Source: Sphingomonas_L flavalba_A (lineage in GTDB: Bacteria; Pseudomonadota; Alphaproteobacteria; Sphingomonadales; Sphingomonadaceae). Taken from it: a stretch of 64,000 nt of DNA. Shown here piece after piece: positions 23,767 through 31,912 of this stretch. The notes under the pieces were generated by a model. It was not told the origin of the DNA, made no database searches, and saw nothing but the letters and a program-made list of their open reading frames with translations. The translations under genes and the position numbers were made by a program. The DNA lies in the NCBI RefSeq assembly GCF_047553045.1, contig NZ_CP180208.1, forward strand, positions 2,542,001 through 2,606,000. The letters are read 5' to 3'. Within the stretch, counting starts at the first letter, position 1. Each line of letters opens with the position of its first letter.

Positions 23767-25935
23767 CTAAAGAAAGCTGTACGGATCGACATCGACGGCG
23801 ACGCGCACGCTCGCCGGCCAATCAAGCGCGCCCAGCCAGTCGCGGATCACCTCCTGCACCGGCAGGGCGCGGCGGGCGTGAACCAGCAGGCGCTGGCGGT
23901 GCCGTCCACGCAACATGGCAAGTGGCGCCGGCGCCGGGCCATAGACCTGCATGCCGTCGACACGCGGCGCGGCGCGGCCGATCAGCCGCGCCGTCTCCAC
24001 CGCCGCCTCCGCCTTTTCCGATGACACGACGATCGCGGCGAAGCGGCCGAACGGCGGCGCCCCGGCATCGCGCCGCGCGGCGGTTTCCGCCGCGTAGAAG
24101 CCGTCGGCGTCGCCGGTGACAAGCGCGCGGATCACCGGCGCTTCGGGATCGAAGGTCTGGACGAGCACCCGCCCCGGCTTCTCCCCCCGCCCGGCGCGGC
24201 CGGCGACCTGGGCGATCTGCTGGAAACTCCGCTCGGCGGCGCGCAGGTCGCCGCCCTGCAAGCCCAGATCGGCATCGACGACGCCGACCAGCGTCAGTTC
24301 GGGGAAATGATAGCCCTTGGTGATCAACTGGGTGCCGACGACGATGTCGATCGCTCCCGCCTCCATCCGCGCGACGAACTCGGCGGCGCGGGCCGGGGAC
24401 CAGATGGTGTCAGATGTGACGATAGCGGTCCGCGCCTCCGGAAACAGGGCAGTGACCTCGTCGGCGATCCGCTCGACACCGGGGCCGCAGGCGACCAGAC
24501 TATCCTCCGCCTTGCATTCCGGACAGGCGGTCGGCGGCGTCATCAGGTGACCGCAATGGTGGCATTGCAACCGGCGGACCAGCCGATGCTCCACCATCCA
24601 GGCGGTGCAGTTCGGGCATTGGAAGCGGTGGCCGCAGGCACGGCACAGGGTCAGCGGCGCATAGCCGCGCCGGTTGAGGAACAGCAGCGCCTGCTCGCCG
24701 CGCTCCAGCGTTTCCGCCAGCGCCGCGACCAGCGCCGGGGCCAGCCAGCGCCCGCGCTCCGGCGGGTCGGCGACCAGGTCGAGCGCGGCGATGTCCGGCA
24801 TATCCGCCCCGCCATAGCGCGCCGGCAAATGCAGCACGCGATAGCGGCCGATCTCAACCTGATGCAGCGTCTCGATCGCCGGCGTGGCGGAAGCGAGCAC
24901 GACCGGAATCCCCTCCAGCATCGCCCGCATCACCGCGACGTCGCGGGCGTGGTAGGGAACGCCCTCTTCCTGCTTGAAGCTGGTCTCGTGCGCTTCGTCG
25001 ACAACGATCAGGCCGAGCGCCGGATAGGGCAGGAACAGCGCCGATCGCGCGCCAACCACCACCTTCGCCTCGCCGCTGGCGATCGCCCGCCAGGCGCGGC
25101 GGCGCTGCGACTGGCGCAGGTCGGAATGCCAGGCGACCGGGGCAACGCCGAACCGCGCCTCGAACCGGCGCAGGAACGGCTCGGTCAGCGCGATCTCCGG
25201 CAACAGCACCAGCGTCTGCCGCCCGGCGCGTAGTGCGGCGGCGATCGCCTCGAAATAGACCTCCGTCTTGCCGGAGCCGGTAACGCCATCGAGCAGGATC
25301 GGCTGGAACGCCGCGGCATCGACCGCCGCGGCCAGATCGGCGGCCACCGCCGCCTGCGCCTCGGCCAGCACCGGCGGCGCATGGTTGGGGTCGGGGACCG
25401 GATAGGGGCTGTCGAGCGCAACCTCGACCGGCTCGATCGCCCCGGCCTTGACCAGTCCGCGAATCACCGCGTCGGACACGCCGCCGATCGCCGCCAGTTC
25501 GCGGACCAGTCCCTGCCGCTCGCCGATCCGCTCCAGCGCCTGCGCCCGCTGCGGCGTCGTCCGCTCGGGCGTTCGCCCCGTCGCCCGGTATTCGGTGATG
25601 CTGCGCCCGCCTTCCAGCGCGGATGCGCTGGCCAGCGCCATGCGTAGCACCGCCGCCGGGGGCGCGAGATAATAGGCGGCGGTCCACTCGATCAGCCGGC
25701 GCAGCGGCGCCGGCAGCGGCGGCGCGTCGTGCACGCCGACAAGGTTGCGCAGCCGGTTGTCGCCAACCTCGCCGGCAGAAGGCAGTGATTCCGCTTCCCA
25801 CACCACGCCGGTCAACTGGCGCGGACCGAGCGGGGCGACGACGATGCTGCCGGGCGCAACGTCCATGCCGCGCGGCACCCGGTAGTCGAGCGGGCCGAGC
25901 GCGGGGTTGAGCAGCAGGACGCGGGCGCGGGACAT
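23767..25935 (-). CDS. priA: Primosomal protein N' (replication restart helicase)
   Basis: 722 aa. A superfamily 2 helicase that restarts collapsed replication forks. Visible in order: the 3-prime DNA-binding N-terminal domain (LLLNPALGPLDYRVP), Walker A DGVTGSGKTEVYFEA, DEAH box LIVVDEAHETSFKQEEG, and the two-zinc Cys cluster starting CRACGHRFQCPNC and continuing CHHCGHLMTPPTACPEC. The ending RVAVDVDPYSFL is typical. Length is normal. Single-gene unit, with 37 nt between its start and the DUF1489 stop upstream. Confidence 0.96.
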   Translation of the reverse strand: MSRARVLLLNPALGPLDYRVPRGMDVAPGSIVVAPLGPRQLTGVVWEAESLPSAGEVGDNRLRNLVGVHDAPPLPAPLRRLIEWTAAYYLAPPAAVLRMALASASALEGGRSITEYRATGRTPERTTPQRAQALERIGERQGLVRELAAIGGVSDAVIRGLVKAGAIEPVEVALDSPYPVPDPNHAPPVLAEAQAAVAADLAAAVDAAAFQPILLDGVTGSGKTEVYFEAIAAALRAGRQTLVLLPEIALTEPFLRRFEARFGVAPVAWHSDLRQSQRRRAWRAIASGEAKVVVGARSALFLPYPALGLIVVDEAHETSFKQEEGVPYHARDVAVMRAMLEGIPVVLASATPAIETLHQVEIGRYRVLHLPARYGGADMPDIAALDLVADPPERGRWLAPALVAALAETLERGEQALLFLNRRGYAPLTLCRACGHRFQCPNCTAWMVEHRLVRRLQCHHCGHLMTPPTACPECKAEDSLVACGPGVERIADEVTALFPEARTAIVTSDTIWSPARAAEFVARMEAGAIDIVVGTQLITKGYHFPELTLVGVVDADLGLQGGDLRAAERSFQQIAQVAGRAGRGEKPGRVLVQTFDPEAPVIRALVTGDADGFYAAETAARRDAGAPPFGRFAAIVVSSEKAEAAVETARLIGRAAPRVDGMQVYGPAPAPLAMLRGRHRQRLLVHARRALPVQEVIRDWLGALDWPASVRVAVDVDPYSFL

Positions 25936-25973
25936 GATCGTCAGTTAGGCGCTGCCGCGCGCTTCGCAAAGGC

Positions 25974-26378
25974 TCAGAGCAGCGCGAGCGCGGCCAGCGC
26001 ATCGCGGATCGCCGGCGGCAGGGCCTCCCCGCCGGTAGCCGCGGCCAGGTCGGGCGGCGCATCCGCCCCGGTCAGGTACCGCCAGCCCTGATGGGCGCGG
26101 CGCGGCCAGGCCTGCACCGGCAGCAGTGCCGCATCGAGCCGGATGATCCAGCGCGGCGCGTCGGCGACCGGCTCGAAAGCGACGATCGTCTGCCGAGCGA
26201 CCAGATGGTGCTTGATGATCCAGTACAGCGATCCACCGACCAACTCGGCATGGCGCGTCGGCCGGTACCGTGTGGTCACGTCAACGGTGCCGCCGGTAGC
26301 GCGCGCCGCGATCCGCCCGGCCAGCGCCTCGAACCCGGTGCAGCCGACCGCGACCTTGGTCATGTGCAGCGCCGCCAT
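25974..26378 (-). CDS. DUF1489 family protein
   Basis: 134 aa. The N-terminus MAALHMTKVAVGCTGFEAL matches DUF1489 proteins, small alphaproteobacterial cytoplasmic proteins of unknown function; TRYRPTRHAELVGGSLYWIIKHHLVARQ is the conserved core. The ATG at 26376-26378 is used because it reproduces the family N-terminus better than the internal ATG at 26361-26363. It starts 11 nt after the mgtE stop, so the two are probably co-transcribed. Confidence 0.85.
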   Translation of the reverse strand: MAALHMTKVAVGCTGFEALAGRIAARATGGTVDVTTRYRPTRHAELVGGSLYWIIKHHLVARQTIVAFEPVADAPRWIIRLDAALLPVQAWPRRAHQGWRYLTGADAPPDLAAATGGEALPPAIRDALAALALL

Positions 26379-26389
26379 GCCCGCCCGCG

Positions 26390-27793
26390 TCAGCCGACCA
26401 GGCCGGACGCCGCGGCCAGCCCGAGAAACACGAAGAACCCCATCGAATCGGTGGTCATCGTCACGAAGATCGACGACGCGACCGCCGGGTCGGCCTTCAG
26501 CCGCTCCAGGGTCAGCGGCACCAGCACCCCGGCCAGCCCGGCAATGACGATATTGGCCAGCATCGCCGTCGCGATCACCACGCCCAGCAACGGGTTCTGG
26601 AACACCAGCGACACGCACAGGCCGATCACCACCGCAATCGTCGCGCCATTCAGCAGCGCGACGCGGATCTCGCGCATCACCGCGCGCCAGCGGTTGGTCC
26701 GGGTCAACTGGTTGGTGGCAAGCGCCCGCACGGTGACGGCCAGCGTCTGCGTCCCCGCATTGCCGCCAACCCCGGCGACGATCGGCATCAGTGTCGCCAG
26801 CGCGACCATCCGCTGGATCGTCCCTTCGAACAGGCTGATGATCGACGACGCGACAAGGGCGGTGGCCAGGTTGACGACCAGCCAGCGCACCCGCGCACGG
26901 TAGCTGTCGAGCACCGGCTCGTTGATGTCGCCGTCGCCGGCGCCGGACAGCTTCAGCACGTCCTCGCCGGCTTCCTCCTGAACGATGTGGAGGATGTCGT
27001 CGACGGTGATCATGCCGACCAGCCGCCCGGCCTGATCGACGACGGCGGCAGAGATCAGCCCGTATTTCTGGAAGCGCAACGCCACTTCCTCCTGATCCAT
27101 GTCGACCGGGATCAGGGTCTGCTCGCGCTGCATCACGTCGGCGAGCTGGATAGTGCGCGGCGTGCGCAGCACCCAGCTCAGCCGCAGCGTGCCGATCGGC
27201 CGGTGTGCCGGGTCGACAACAAAGATTTCCCAGAAATCGGTCGTGAGGTCCTCGTTGGACCGCAGATAGTCGAGCAGATCGCCGACCGTCATATTCTCAC
27301 GCACCGCGATCAGCTCGCGCTGCATCAGCCGGCCGGCCGATTCCTCCGGGTAGCTGAGCGCCTCCTCGATCGCGGCGCGGTCGTCCGGGTCAAGCGCGCG
27401 CAGCACCGCCCGCTGCTCGTCCTCTTCCAGATCCTCGATGATCGCGACAGCGTCGTCGGTGTCGAGCTGGCCGGCGATGTCGGCGACCTGGTGCGCGTCG
27501 AGCTCGTCGAGCAGCGCCTCGCGCACCCAGTCGTTCATCTCGGCGAACACGTCGGCGTCGAGCATCTCGGCCAGCGCGGTGGCCAGCGCCGGGCGCCGCT
27601 CTTCCGGCGCCACCTCGAACAGGTCGGCGATGTCGGCCGGGTGCAGCGGCGCGACCAGCGCCCGCGCGCCCTCGTCATCGCCCGCCTCGACCCGGTCGAG
27701 GACGGCGGCGACAAATGCCGGGGTCAGCCGGTCCTCGTCGTCATGGCTGGGCTCGACGGCGGCATCGGTGGCGGCAAGCTCGCTTTCGCTCAT
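26390..27793 (-). CDS. mgtE: Magnesium transporter MgtE
   Basis: 467 aa. Cytoplasmic N-terminal MgtE domain with acidic helices (about 20-140), a CBS pair (about 150-275, including VMQREQTLIPVDMDQEEVA and GMITVDDILHIVQEE), a connecting helix, and five C-terminal membrane helices with the pore region GNAGTQTLAVTVRALATNQL. A Mg2+-gated Mg2+ channel of the inner membrane. The ATG giving MSESELAATD was chosen; an ATG 15 nt upstream is also possible. Confidence 0.95.
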   Translation of the reverse strand: MSESELAATDAAVEPSHDDEDRLTPAFVAAVLDRVEAGDDEGARALVAPLHPADIADLFEVAPEERRPALATALAEMLDADVFAEMNDWVREALLDELDAHQVADIAGQLDTDDAVAIIEDLEEDEQRAVLRALDPDDRAAIEEALSYPEESAGRLMQRELIAVRENMTVGDLLDYLRSNEDLTTDFWEIFVVDPAHRPIGTLRLSWVLRTPRTIQLADVMQREQTLIPVDMDQEEVALRFQKYGLISAAVVDQAGRLVGMITVDDILHIVQEEAGEDVLKLSGAGDGDINEPVLDSYRARVRWLVVNLATALVASSIISLFEGTIQRMVALATLMPIVAGVGGNAGTQTLAVTVRALATNQLTRTNRWRAVMREIRVALLNGATIAVVIGLCVSLVFQNPLLGVVIATAMLANIVIAGLAGVLVPLTLERLKADPAVASSIFVTMTTDSMGFFVFLGLAAASGLVG

Positions 27794-27924
27794 CGCTGCG
27801 CTCCTCACTCTCGATCCCGGTGGCGCACCGCCTTAGGCGCGTCGGGCGCGGAATGGCAATCTCCTTCCATCCGGCGCGCCCGGCCCTATATGGGCCACCT
27901 TCCCACACGCGCAGGAGACCGCCG

Positions 27925-28377
27925 ATGGCCGACGCCGAAACCCTGACCTTCACCCTGGACACCGGCGATGTCGTCATCCGCCTGCGCCCGGACCTCGCCC
28001 CGAACCACGTCGCCCGCATCAGCGAGCTGGCGCGCGAGGGCTTTTACGACGGCGTCGTGTTCCACCGCGTCATCGACGGATTCATGGCGCAGGGCGGCGA
28101 CCCGACCGGCACCGGCACCAGCGGCTCGTCCAAGCCGGACCTGAAGCAGGAATTCTCCGCCGAACCGCATGTTCGCGGCGTCTGCTCGATGGCGCGCACC
28201 TCAAACCCGGACAGCGCCAACAGCCAGTTCTTCATCTGCTTCGACGACGCCCGCTTCCTCGACCGTCAGTACACGGTCTGGGGTGAAGTGGTGTCGGGCA
28301 TGGAGCATGTCGACGCGCTGCCGAAGGGCGAGCCGCCGCGTAGCCCCGGCAAGATCGTCAAGGCGACCGTCGCCTGA
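27925..28377 (+). CDS. Cyclophilin-type peptidyl-prolyl cis-trans isomerase
   Basis: 150 aa. Compact cyclophilin without a signal peptide, so cytoplasmic. Conserved elements are FHRVIDGFMAQGGDPTGTG with the catalytic Arg, SMARTSNPDSANSQFFI, and FLDRQYTVWGEV. It accelerates proline isomerisation during protein folding. A good ribosome site (AGGAG, 7 nt from the ATG) supports the start. It converges with the LysR gene across a perfect 12-bp stem hairpin. Confidence 0.93.
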   Translation: MADAETLTFTLDTGDVVIRLRPDLAPNHVARISELAREGFYDGVVFHRVIDGFMAQGGDPTGTGTSGSSKPDLKQEFSAEPHVRGVCSMARTSNPDSANSQFFICFDDARFLDRQYTVWGEVVSGMEHVDALPKGEPPRSPGKIVKATVA

Positions 28378-28388
28378 TGCCGTCCAGG

Positions 28389-28416
28389 TGGCGGCCGGGC
28401 GCCCGCCCGGCCGCCA
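28389..28416. terminator. Bidirectional hairpin between cyclophilin and LysR genes
   Basis: TGGCGGCCGGGC (28389-28400) and GCCCGGCCGCCA (28405-28416) are perfect reverse complements with a 4-nt loop. It lies exactly between two convergent stops, ending one base before the LysR stop codon. There is no T-run. Confidence 0.65.
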
Positions 28417-29298
28417 TCACACCTTGATCGTCTTGATCAGCCAGTCGCGAAACAGGCGCACGGCACGCGATTCCAGCGCCCGCGGTCGGCAGACGAACCA
28501 GTAGCTGTACGGGCTGGCAAGGTCGAAACCGAACAGGCTGGTCAACCTGTCGTCATGCGCCTCGATCAGGTGGCTTTCGTGCATGAACGCGACGCCAAGC
28601 CCCTGCGCGACCGCGTCGAGCATCAACTGCCCCGAATCCAGCTGGTCGATCGCCATCGGTTCCAGCTCCGGCAGGCCGACCGCCTCGCGAAACACATTGA
28701 AATTTTCCGGCATGTCACGGTGGAGCAGCACGGTTGTCCGCGCCAGGTCCGCCGGCTCGCGGATGCCGTCCGCTCCCTCGGTCAACGACCGCGCGGCAAT
28801 GGCAAGGATCCGGTTGCGGTCCAGCCGGTAGGCGTAGAGAGCCGGGTCGATATCGCGCGCCAGCGCGATCGCGGCGTCAAGCCCGTCACCCAGCCGGGTG
28901 ACGCTGTGCGCCGCGGTATCGATGTCGATATGCAGGTCGGGGTGCCGGGCGCGCAGGTCGCCAAGGCGGGGGAACAGCCGCTGTGACGCGAATAGCGGCG
29001 GCACGCCCAGCCGGAAACGGAGCAGCGCGGTACCGCTCATCAACTGCTCGATCGCCTCGCCCAGCGCATCGAGCGGCGGCGAAGCGGCTTCCAAAAAGCG
29101 CAAACCGACGTCGTTCAGGCGGATCGCCTGATGACCACGATCGAACAGCGGCTTGCCGACGAACCGCTCCAGCGCCTGCACCCGGCGGCTGAGCGCGGGA
29201 GACGACAACGCCAGTTCCTCAGCCGCGGCCTTGATCGAGCCAAGCCGCGCAACCTGGATGAACGCCTCGATCGCGGTGAGCGGGGGCAGACGCCGCAT
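28417..29298 (-). CDS. LysR-family transcriptional regulator (GcvA-like)
   Basis: 293 aa. N-terminal winged helix-turn-helix (MRRLPPLTAIEAFIQVARLGSIKAAAEEL...SSPALSRRVQALE, about 1-65) and a periplasmic-binding-like effector domain. Sequence style is GcvA-like. It is transcribed away from the CDC48-like gene, and the 325-nt gap upstream contains a TTGCA-type palindrome that could be its operator. No target gene can be named. Confidence 0.88.
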   Translation of the reverse strand: MRRLPPLTAIEAFIQVARLGSIKAAAEELALSSPALSRRVQALERFVGKPLFDRGHQAIRLNDVGLRFLEAASPPLDALGEAIEQLMSGTALLRFRLGVPPLFASQRLFPRLGDLRARHPDLHIDIDTAAHSVTRLGDGLDAAIALARDIDPALYAYRLDRNRILAIAARSLTEGADGIREPADLARTTVLLHRDMPENFNVFREAVGLPELEPMAIDQLDSGQLMLDAVAQGLGVAFMHESHLIEAHDDRLTSLFGFDLASPYSYWFVCRPRALESRAVRLFRDWLIKTIKV

Positions 29299-29389
29299 AT
29301 GCCGTTCCTTGTGCGATGCAAATAAAAGTCTAGTTCAGCAGTCGAAATTCCGTGAGCGCCGGAATCTCCCGATCCTCTGTCTATCACGA

Positions 29390-29404
29390 TTGCATAATTT
29401 GCAA
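29390..29404. promoter_or_regulatory. TTGCA palindrome, possible LysR operator
   Basis: TTGCA-TAATT-TGCAA is a perfect inverted repeat, about 90 nt upstream of the LysR start, and another TTGCA lies at 29426-29430. AT-rich interrupted palindromes near the start of their own gene are typical LysR targets, but T-N11-A spacing is not exact, so the assignment is tentative. It might also contain a -35 element (TTGCAT) for a plus-strand transcript. Confidence 0.35.
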
Positions 29405-29424
29405 CTCACATTTGGTATTTCGCA

Positions 29425-29521
29425 CTTGCACAAAAACCGATTCGAACGCAAACAGGACGGGCCTTTCAGGCATCCTCTCCTAAAACTTCAAAGCCGGTCC
29501 TTCGGGGCCGGCTCTTTTTTT
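29425..29521 (+). ncRNA. Candidate small RNA ending in an intrinsic terminator
   Basis: A strong plus-strand terminator ends at 29521, yet no ORF lies upstream of it on that strand for more than 200 nt, since the nearest gene runs the other way. The segment would fold into a short GCCT/AGGC hairpin, then a single-stranded stretch with CCTCTCCT, complementary to a Shine-Dalgarno sequence, then the terminator. This is the architecture of trans-acting small RNAs. The start is a guess; only the terminator is well supported. Confidence 0.4.
29492..29521 (+). terminator. Intrinsic terminator with C(TTCG)G tetraloop
   Basis: AGCCGGTCC (29492-29500) pairs with GGGCCGGCT (29505-29513) with one G-T pair, closed by the very stable TTCG tetraloop, then C and seven T (29515-29521). 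It is the only fully canonical intrinsic terminator I found in the window. Confidence 0.9.
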
Positions 29522-29623
29522 GCCCGCGCTTTCCCTTCCTGCCCGAAGCACAAGGGGGTCGCAACCTGCCGGCGGCGTACCTATGTCTGGCATCCGACAA
29601 CGCGAAGAGAGGGCAAGGCGGCA

Positions 29624-31912
29624 ATGGCCGATAGTGACGAAGGGCGGAAGATCCAGGTTGCCAACGCCCGGCCCGAAGACAGCGGCCGCGGCCTCGCCCG
29701 CATTCCGCGCGCGGTGATGACGGCGCTGGGCCTGCAGGAAGGCGACGTCGTCGAAATCGCCGGCAAACGCACCACCGCCGCCCGCGCGCTCCTCCCCTAT
29801 AGCGAGGACGAAGGGCTGGACATCCTGCGCCTCGACGGGCTGCAGCGCGCCAATGCCGGCGCCGGCTCCGGCGACATCGTCACTCTGCGCAAGGCGGAAT
29901 CGAAACCGGCGCAGCGCGTCGTCTTCGCCCCGGCCCAGCAGAATCTGCGGCTGCAAGGCTCGTCGATGGCGCTGAAACGCACCTTCTACGGCCGCCCGCT
30001 CAGCGCCGGCGACGTCGTCGCCACCGCTGGCCATCAGCAATCCAATGTGCCGCCGCAGGTGCGCCAGATGATCGCGGCGCCGGCCTACGCGCTGCAGGAA
30101 ATCCGGCTGGTCGTCGTCGCCGCGACCCCCAAGGGCATCGTCCATATCGACGAGAATACCGAGGTCGAGCTGCGGCCCGAATATGAGGAACCGCGCGACG
30201 CCCGCCGCGCCGACGTCACCTACGACGACATCGGCGGCCTCGGCGCGACCATCCACCAGTTGCGCGAGATGGTCGAACTGCCGCTGCGCTATCCCGAACT
30301 GTTTCAGCGCCTCGGCGTCGACCCGCCGCGCGGGGTGCTGCTCCACGGGCCGCCCGGCACCGGCAAGACCCGGCTGGCCCGCGCCGTCGCCAACGAGAGC
30401 GATGCCGAATTCTTCCTGATCAATGGCCCGGAGATCATGGGCTCCGCCTATGGCGAGAGCGAGAAGGCGCTGCGCGAGGTGTTCGAGCAGGCAACCCAGC
30501 GGGCGCCGTCGATCATCTTCATCGACGAGATCGATTCGATCGCGCCGAAGCGCGGCCAGGTGCAGGGCGAGGCCGAAAAGCGGCTGGTCGCCCAGCTGCT
30601 GACGCTGATGGACGGGCTGGAGGCGCGCGCCAATCTGGTGGTGATCGCCGCGACCAACCGGCCCGAGGCGATCGACGAGGCGCTGCGCCGCCCCGGCCGT
30701 TTCGACCGGGAAATCATCATCGGCGTGCCGGACGAGCTTGGCCGGCGCGAGATTCTGGCGATCCACACCCGCGGCATGCCGCTCGGCGAAGGCGTCAACC
30801 TTGATGAACTGGCGCGCACCACCTTCGGCTTCGTCGGCGCCGACCTCGCCGCGCTGACCCGCGAGGCGGCGATCGAGGCGGTGCGGCGGATCATGCCGCG
30901 CATCAACCTGGAGGAACGGACGATCCCGCCGGATGTGCTGGAATCGCTGTCCGTCACCCGCGCCGATTTCGTCGAGGCGCTGAAGCGGGTGCAGCCGTCG
31001 GCAATGCGCGAGGTGATGGTCCAGGCGCCGACGACGCGCTGGGACGACATCGGCGGCGTCGACGAGGCGCGCGAACGGCTGCGCGAGGGCGTCGAACTGC
31101 CGCTGAAGGACCCGGCGGCGTTCCGGCGGCTCGGCATCCGCCCGGCCAAGGGCTTCCTGCTCTACGGCCCGCCCGGCACCGGCAAGACATTGCTGGCCAA
31201 GGCGGTCGCGCACGAGGCGCAGGCCAATTTCATTGCCACCAAGTCGTCCGACCTGCTGAGCAAATGGTACGGCGAGAGCGAACAGCAGATCGCCCGTCTG
31301 TTCAGCCGGGCGCGGCAGGTGGCGCCGACGGTGATCTTCCTCGACGAACTCGATTCGCTGGTCCCGGCGCGCGGCGGCGGGCTGGGCGAACCGCAGGTGA
31401 CGGAACGGGTGGTCAACACCATCCTCGCCGAGATGGACGGGCTGGAAGAACTGCAATCGGTCGTCGTCATCGGCGCGACCAACCGGCCCAACCTGATCGA
31501 CCCGGCGCTGCTCCGCCCCGGCCGCTTCGACGAGCTGGTCTATGTCGGTGTGCCCGACGAAGCCGGGCGGCGGCGCATCCTCGGTATCCACACCGCCCGC
31601 ATGCCGATCGCCGGCGATGTCGACCTCGACGCGCTGGCGGCGCGGACGGAACGGTTCACCGGCGCCGATCTCGAGGACCTGGTCCGCCGTGCCGGCCTCA
31701 GTGCGCTACGCCGCTCGCTCGACTCGGTCGAAGTGTCGATGGCCGATTTCGAGGACGGGCTGAAAACCACCCGCGCCTCGGTCACGCAGGAAATGGAGCG
31801 CGATTACGAACAGATCGCCGCCAAGCTGAAACAGGACGCCAGCGGCATGGACACGATCGGCTTCATCGCGCCGGGCATGCTCACCCCGCGCGGGCAGAAG
31901 GGCGGAGACTGA
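29624..31912 (+). CDS. CDC48/VCP-like AAA+ ATPase
   Basis: 762 aa. An N-terminal double-psi barrel (about 10-100; RKIQVANARPEDSGRGLARIP) and second N subdomain precede two AAA+ modules: Walker A GPPGTGKTRLARAV near residue 243 with Walker B IIFIDEIDSIAPKR, and GPPGTGKTLLAKAV near residue 516 with VIFLDELDSLVPAR. Arginine-finger segments RRPGRFDRE and LRPGRFDEL are intact. This is the domain order of archaeal/eukaryotic CDC48/p97 unfoldases, present only patchily in bacteria. An in-frame extension upstream to 29153 would cross the terminator and is rejected. The 3-prime end overlaps the convergent MFS gene by 32 nt. Confidence 0.9.
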   Translation: MADSDEGRKIQVANARPEDSGRGLARIPRAVMTALGLQEGDVVEIAGKRTTAARALLPYSEDEGLDILRLDGLQRANAGAGSGDIVTLRKAESKPAQRVVFAPAQQNLRLQGSSMALKRTFYGRPLSAGDVVATAGHQQSNVPPQVRQMIAAPAYALQEIRLVVVAATPKGIVHIDENTEVELRPEYEEPRDARRADVTYDDIGGLGATIHQLREMVELPLRYPELFQRLGVDPPRGVLLHGPPGTGKTRLARAVANESDAEFFLINGPEIMGSAYGESEKALREVFEQATQRAPSIIFIDEIDSIAPKRGQVQGEAEKRLVAQLLTLMDGLEARANLVVIAATNRPEAIDEALRRPGRFDREIIIGVPDELGRREILAIHTRGMPLGEGVNLDELARTTFGFVGADLAALTREAAIEAVRRIMPRINLEERTIPPDVLESLSVTRADFVEALKRVQPSAMREVMVQAPTTRWDDIGGVDEARERLREGVELPLKDPAAFRRLGIRPAKGFLLYGPPGTGKTLLAKAVAHEAQANFIATKSSDLLSKWYGESEQQIARLFSRARQVAPTVIFLDELDSLVPARGGGLGEPQVTERVVNTILAEMDGLEELQSVVVIGATNRPNLIDPALLRPGRFDELVYVGVPDEAGRRRILGIHTARMPIAGDVDLDALAARTERFTGADLEDLVRRAGLSALRRSLDSVEVSMADFEDGLKTTRASVTQEMERDYEQIAAKLKQDASGMDTIGFIAPGMLTPRGQKGGD

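Larger units (their letters stand above)
29299..29623. other. AT-rich intergenic region between LysR regulator and CDC48 gene
   Basis: 325 nt with no credible protein-coding ORF. The part from about 29310 to 29490 is clearly richer in A/T than its surroundings. It holds a TTGCA palindrome (29390-29404), a small hairpin GCCT-TTC-AGGC (29461-29471), a pyrimidine-rich CCTCTCCT stretch (29474-29481) and a textbook intrinsic terminator (29492-29521). The last 100 nt should contain the promoter of the CDC48-like gene. Confidence 0.6.

Noticed and set aside
29153..29623. In-frame upstream extension of the CDC48-like ORF
   Set aside because: It would run through the LysR start and an intrinsic terminator, in AT-rich DNA with a different codon pattern.
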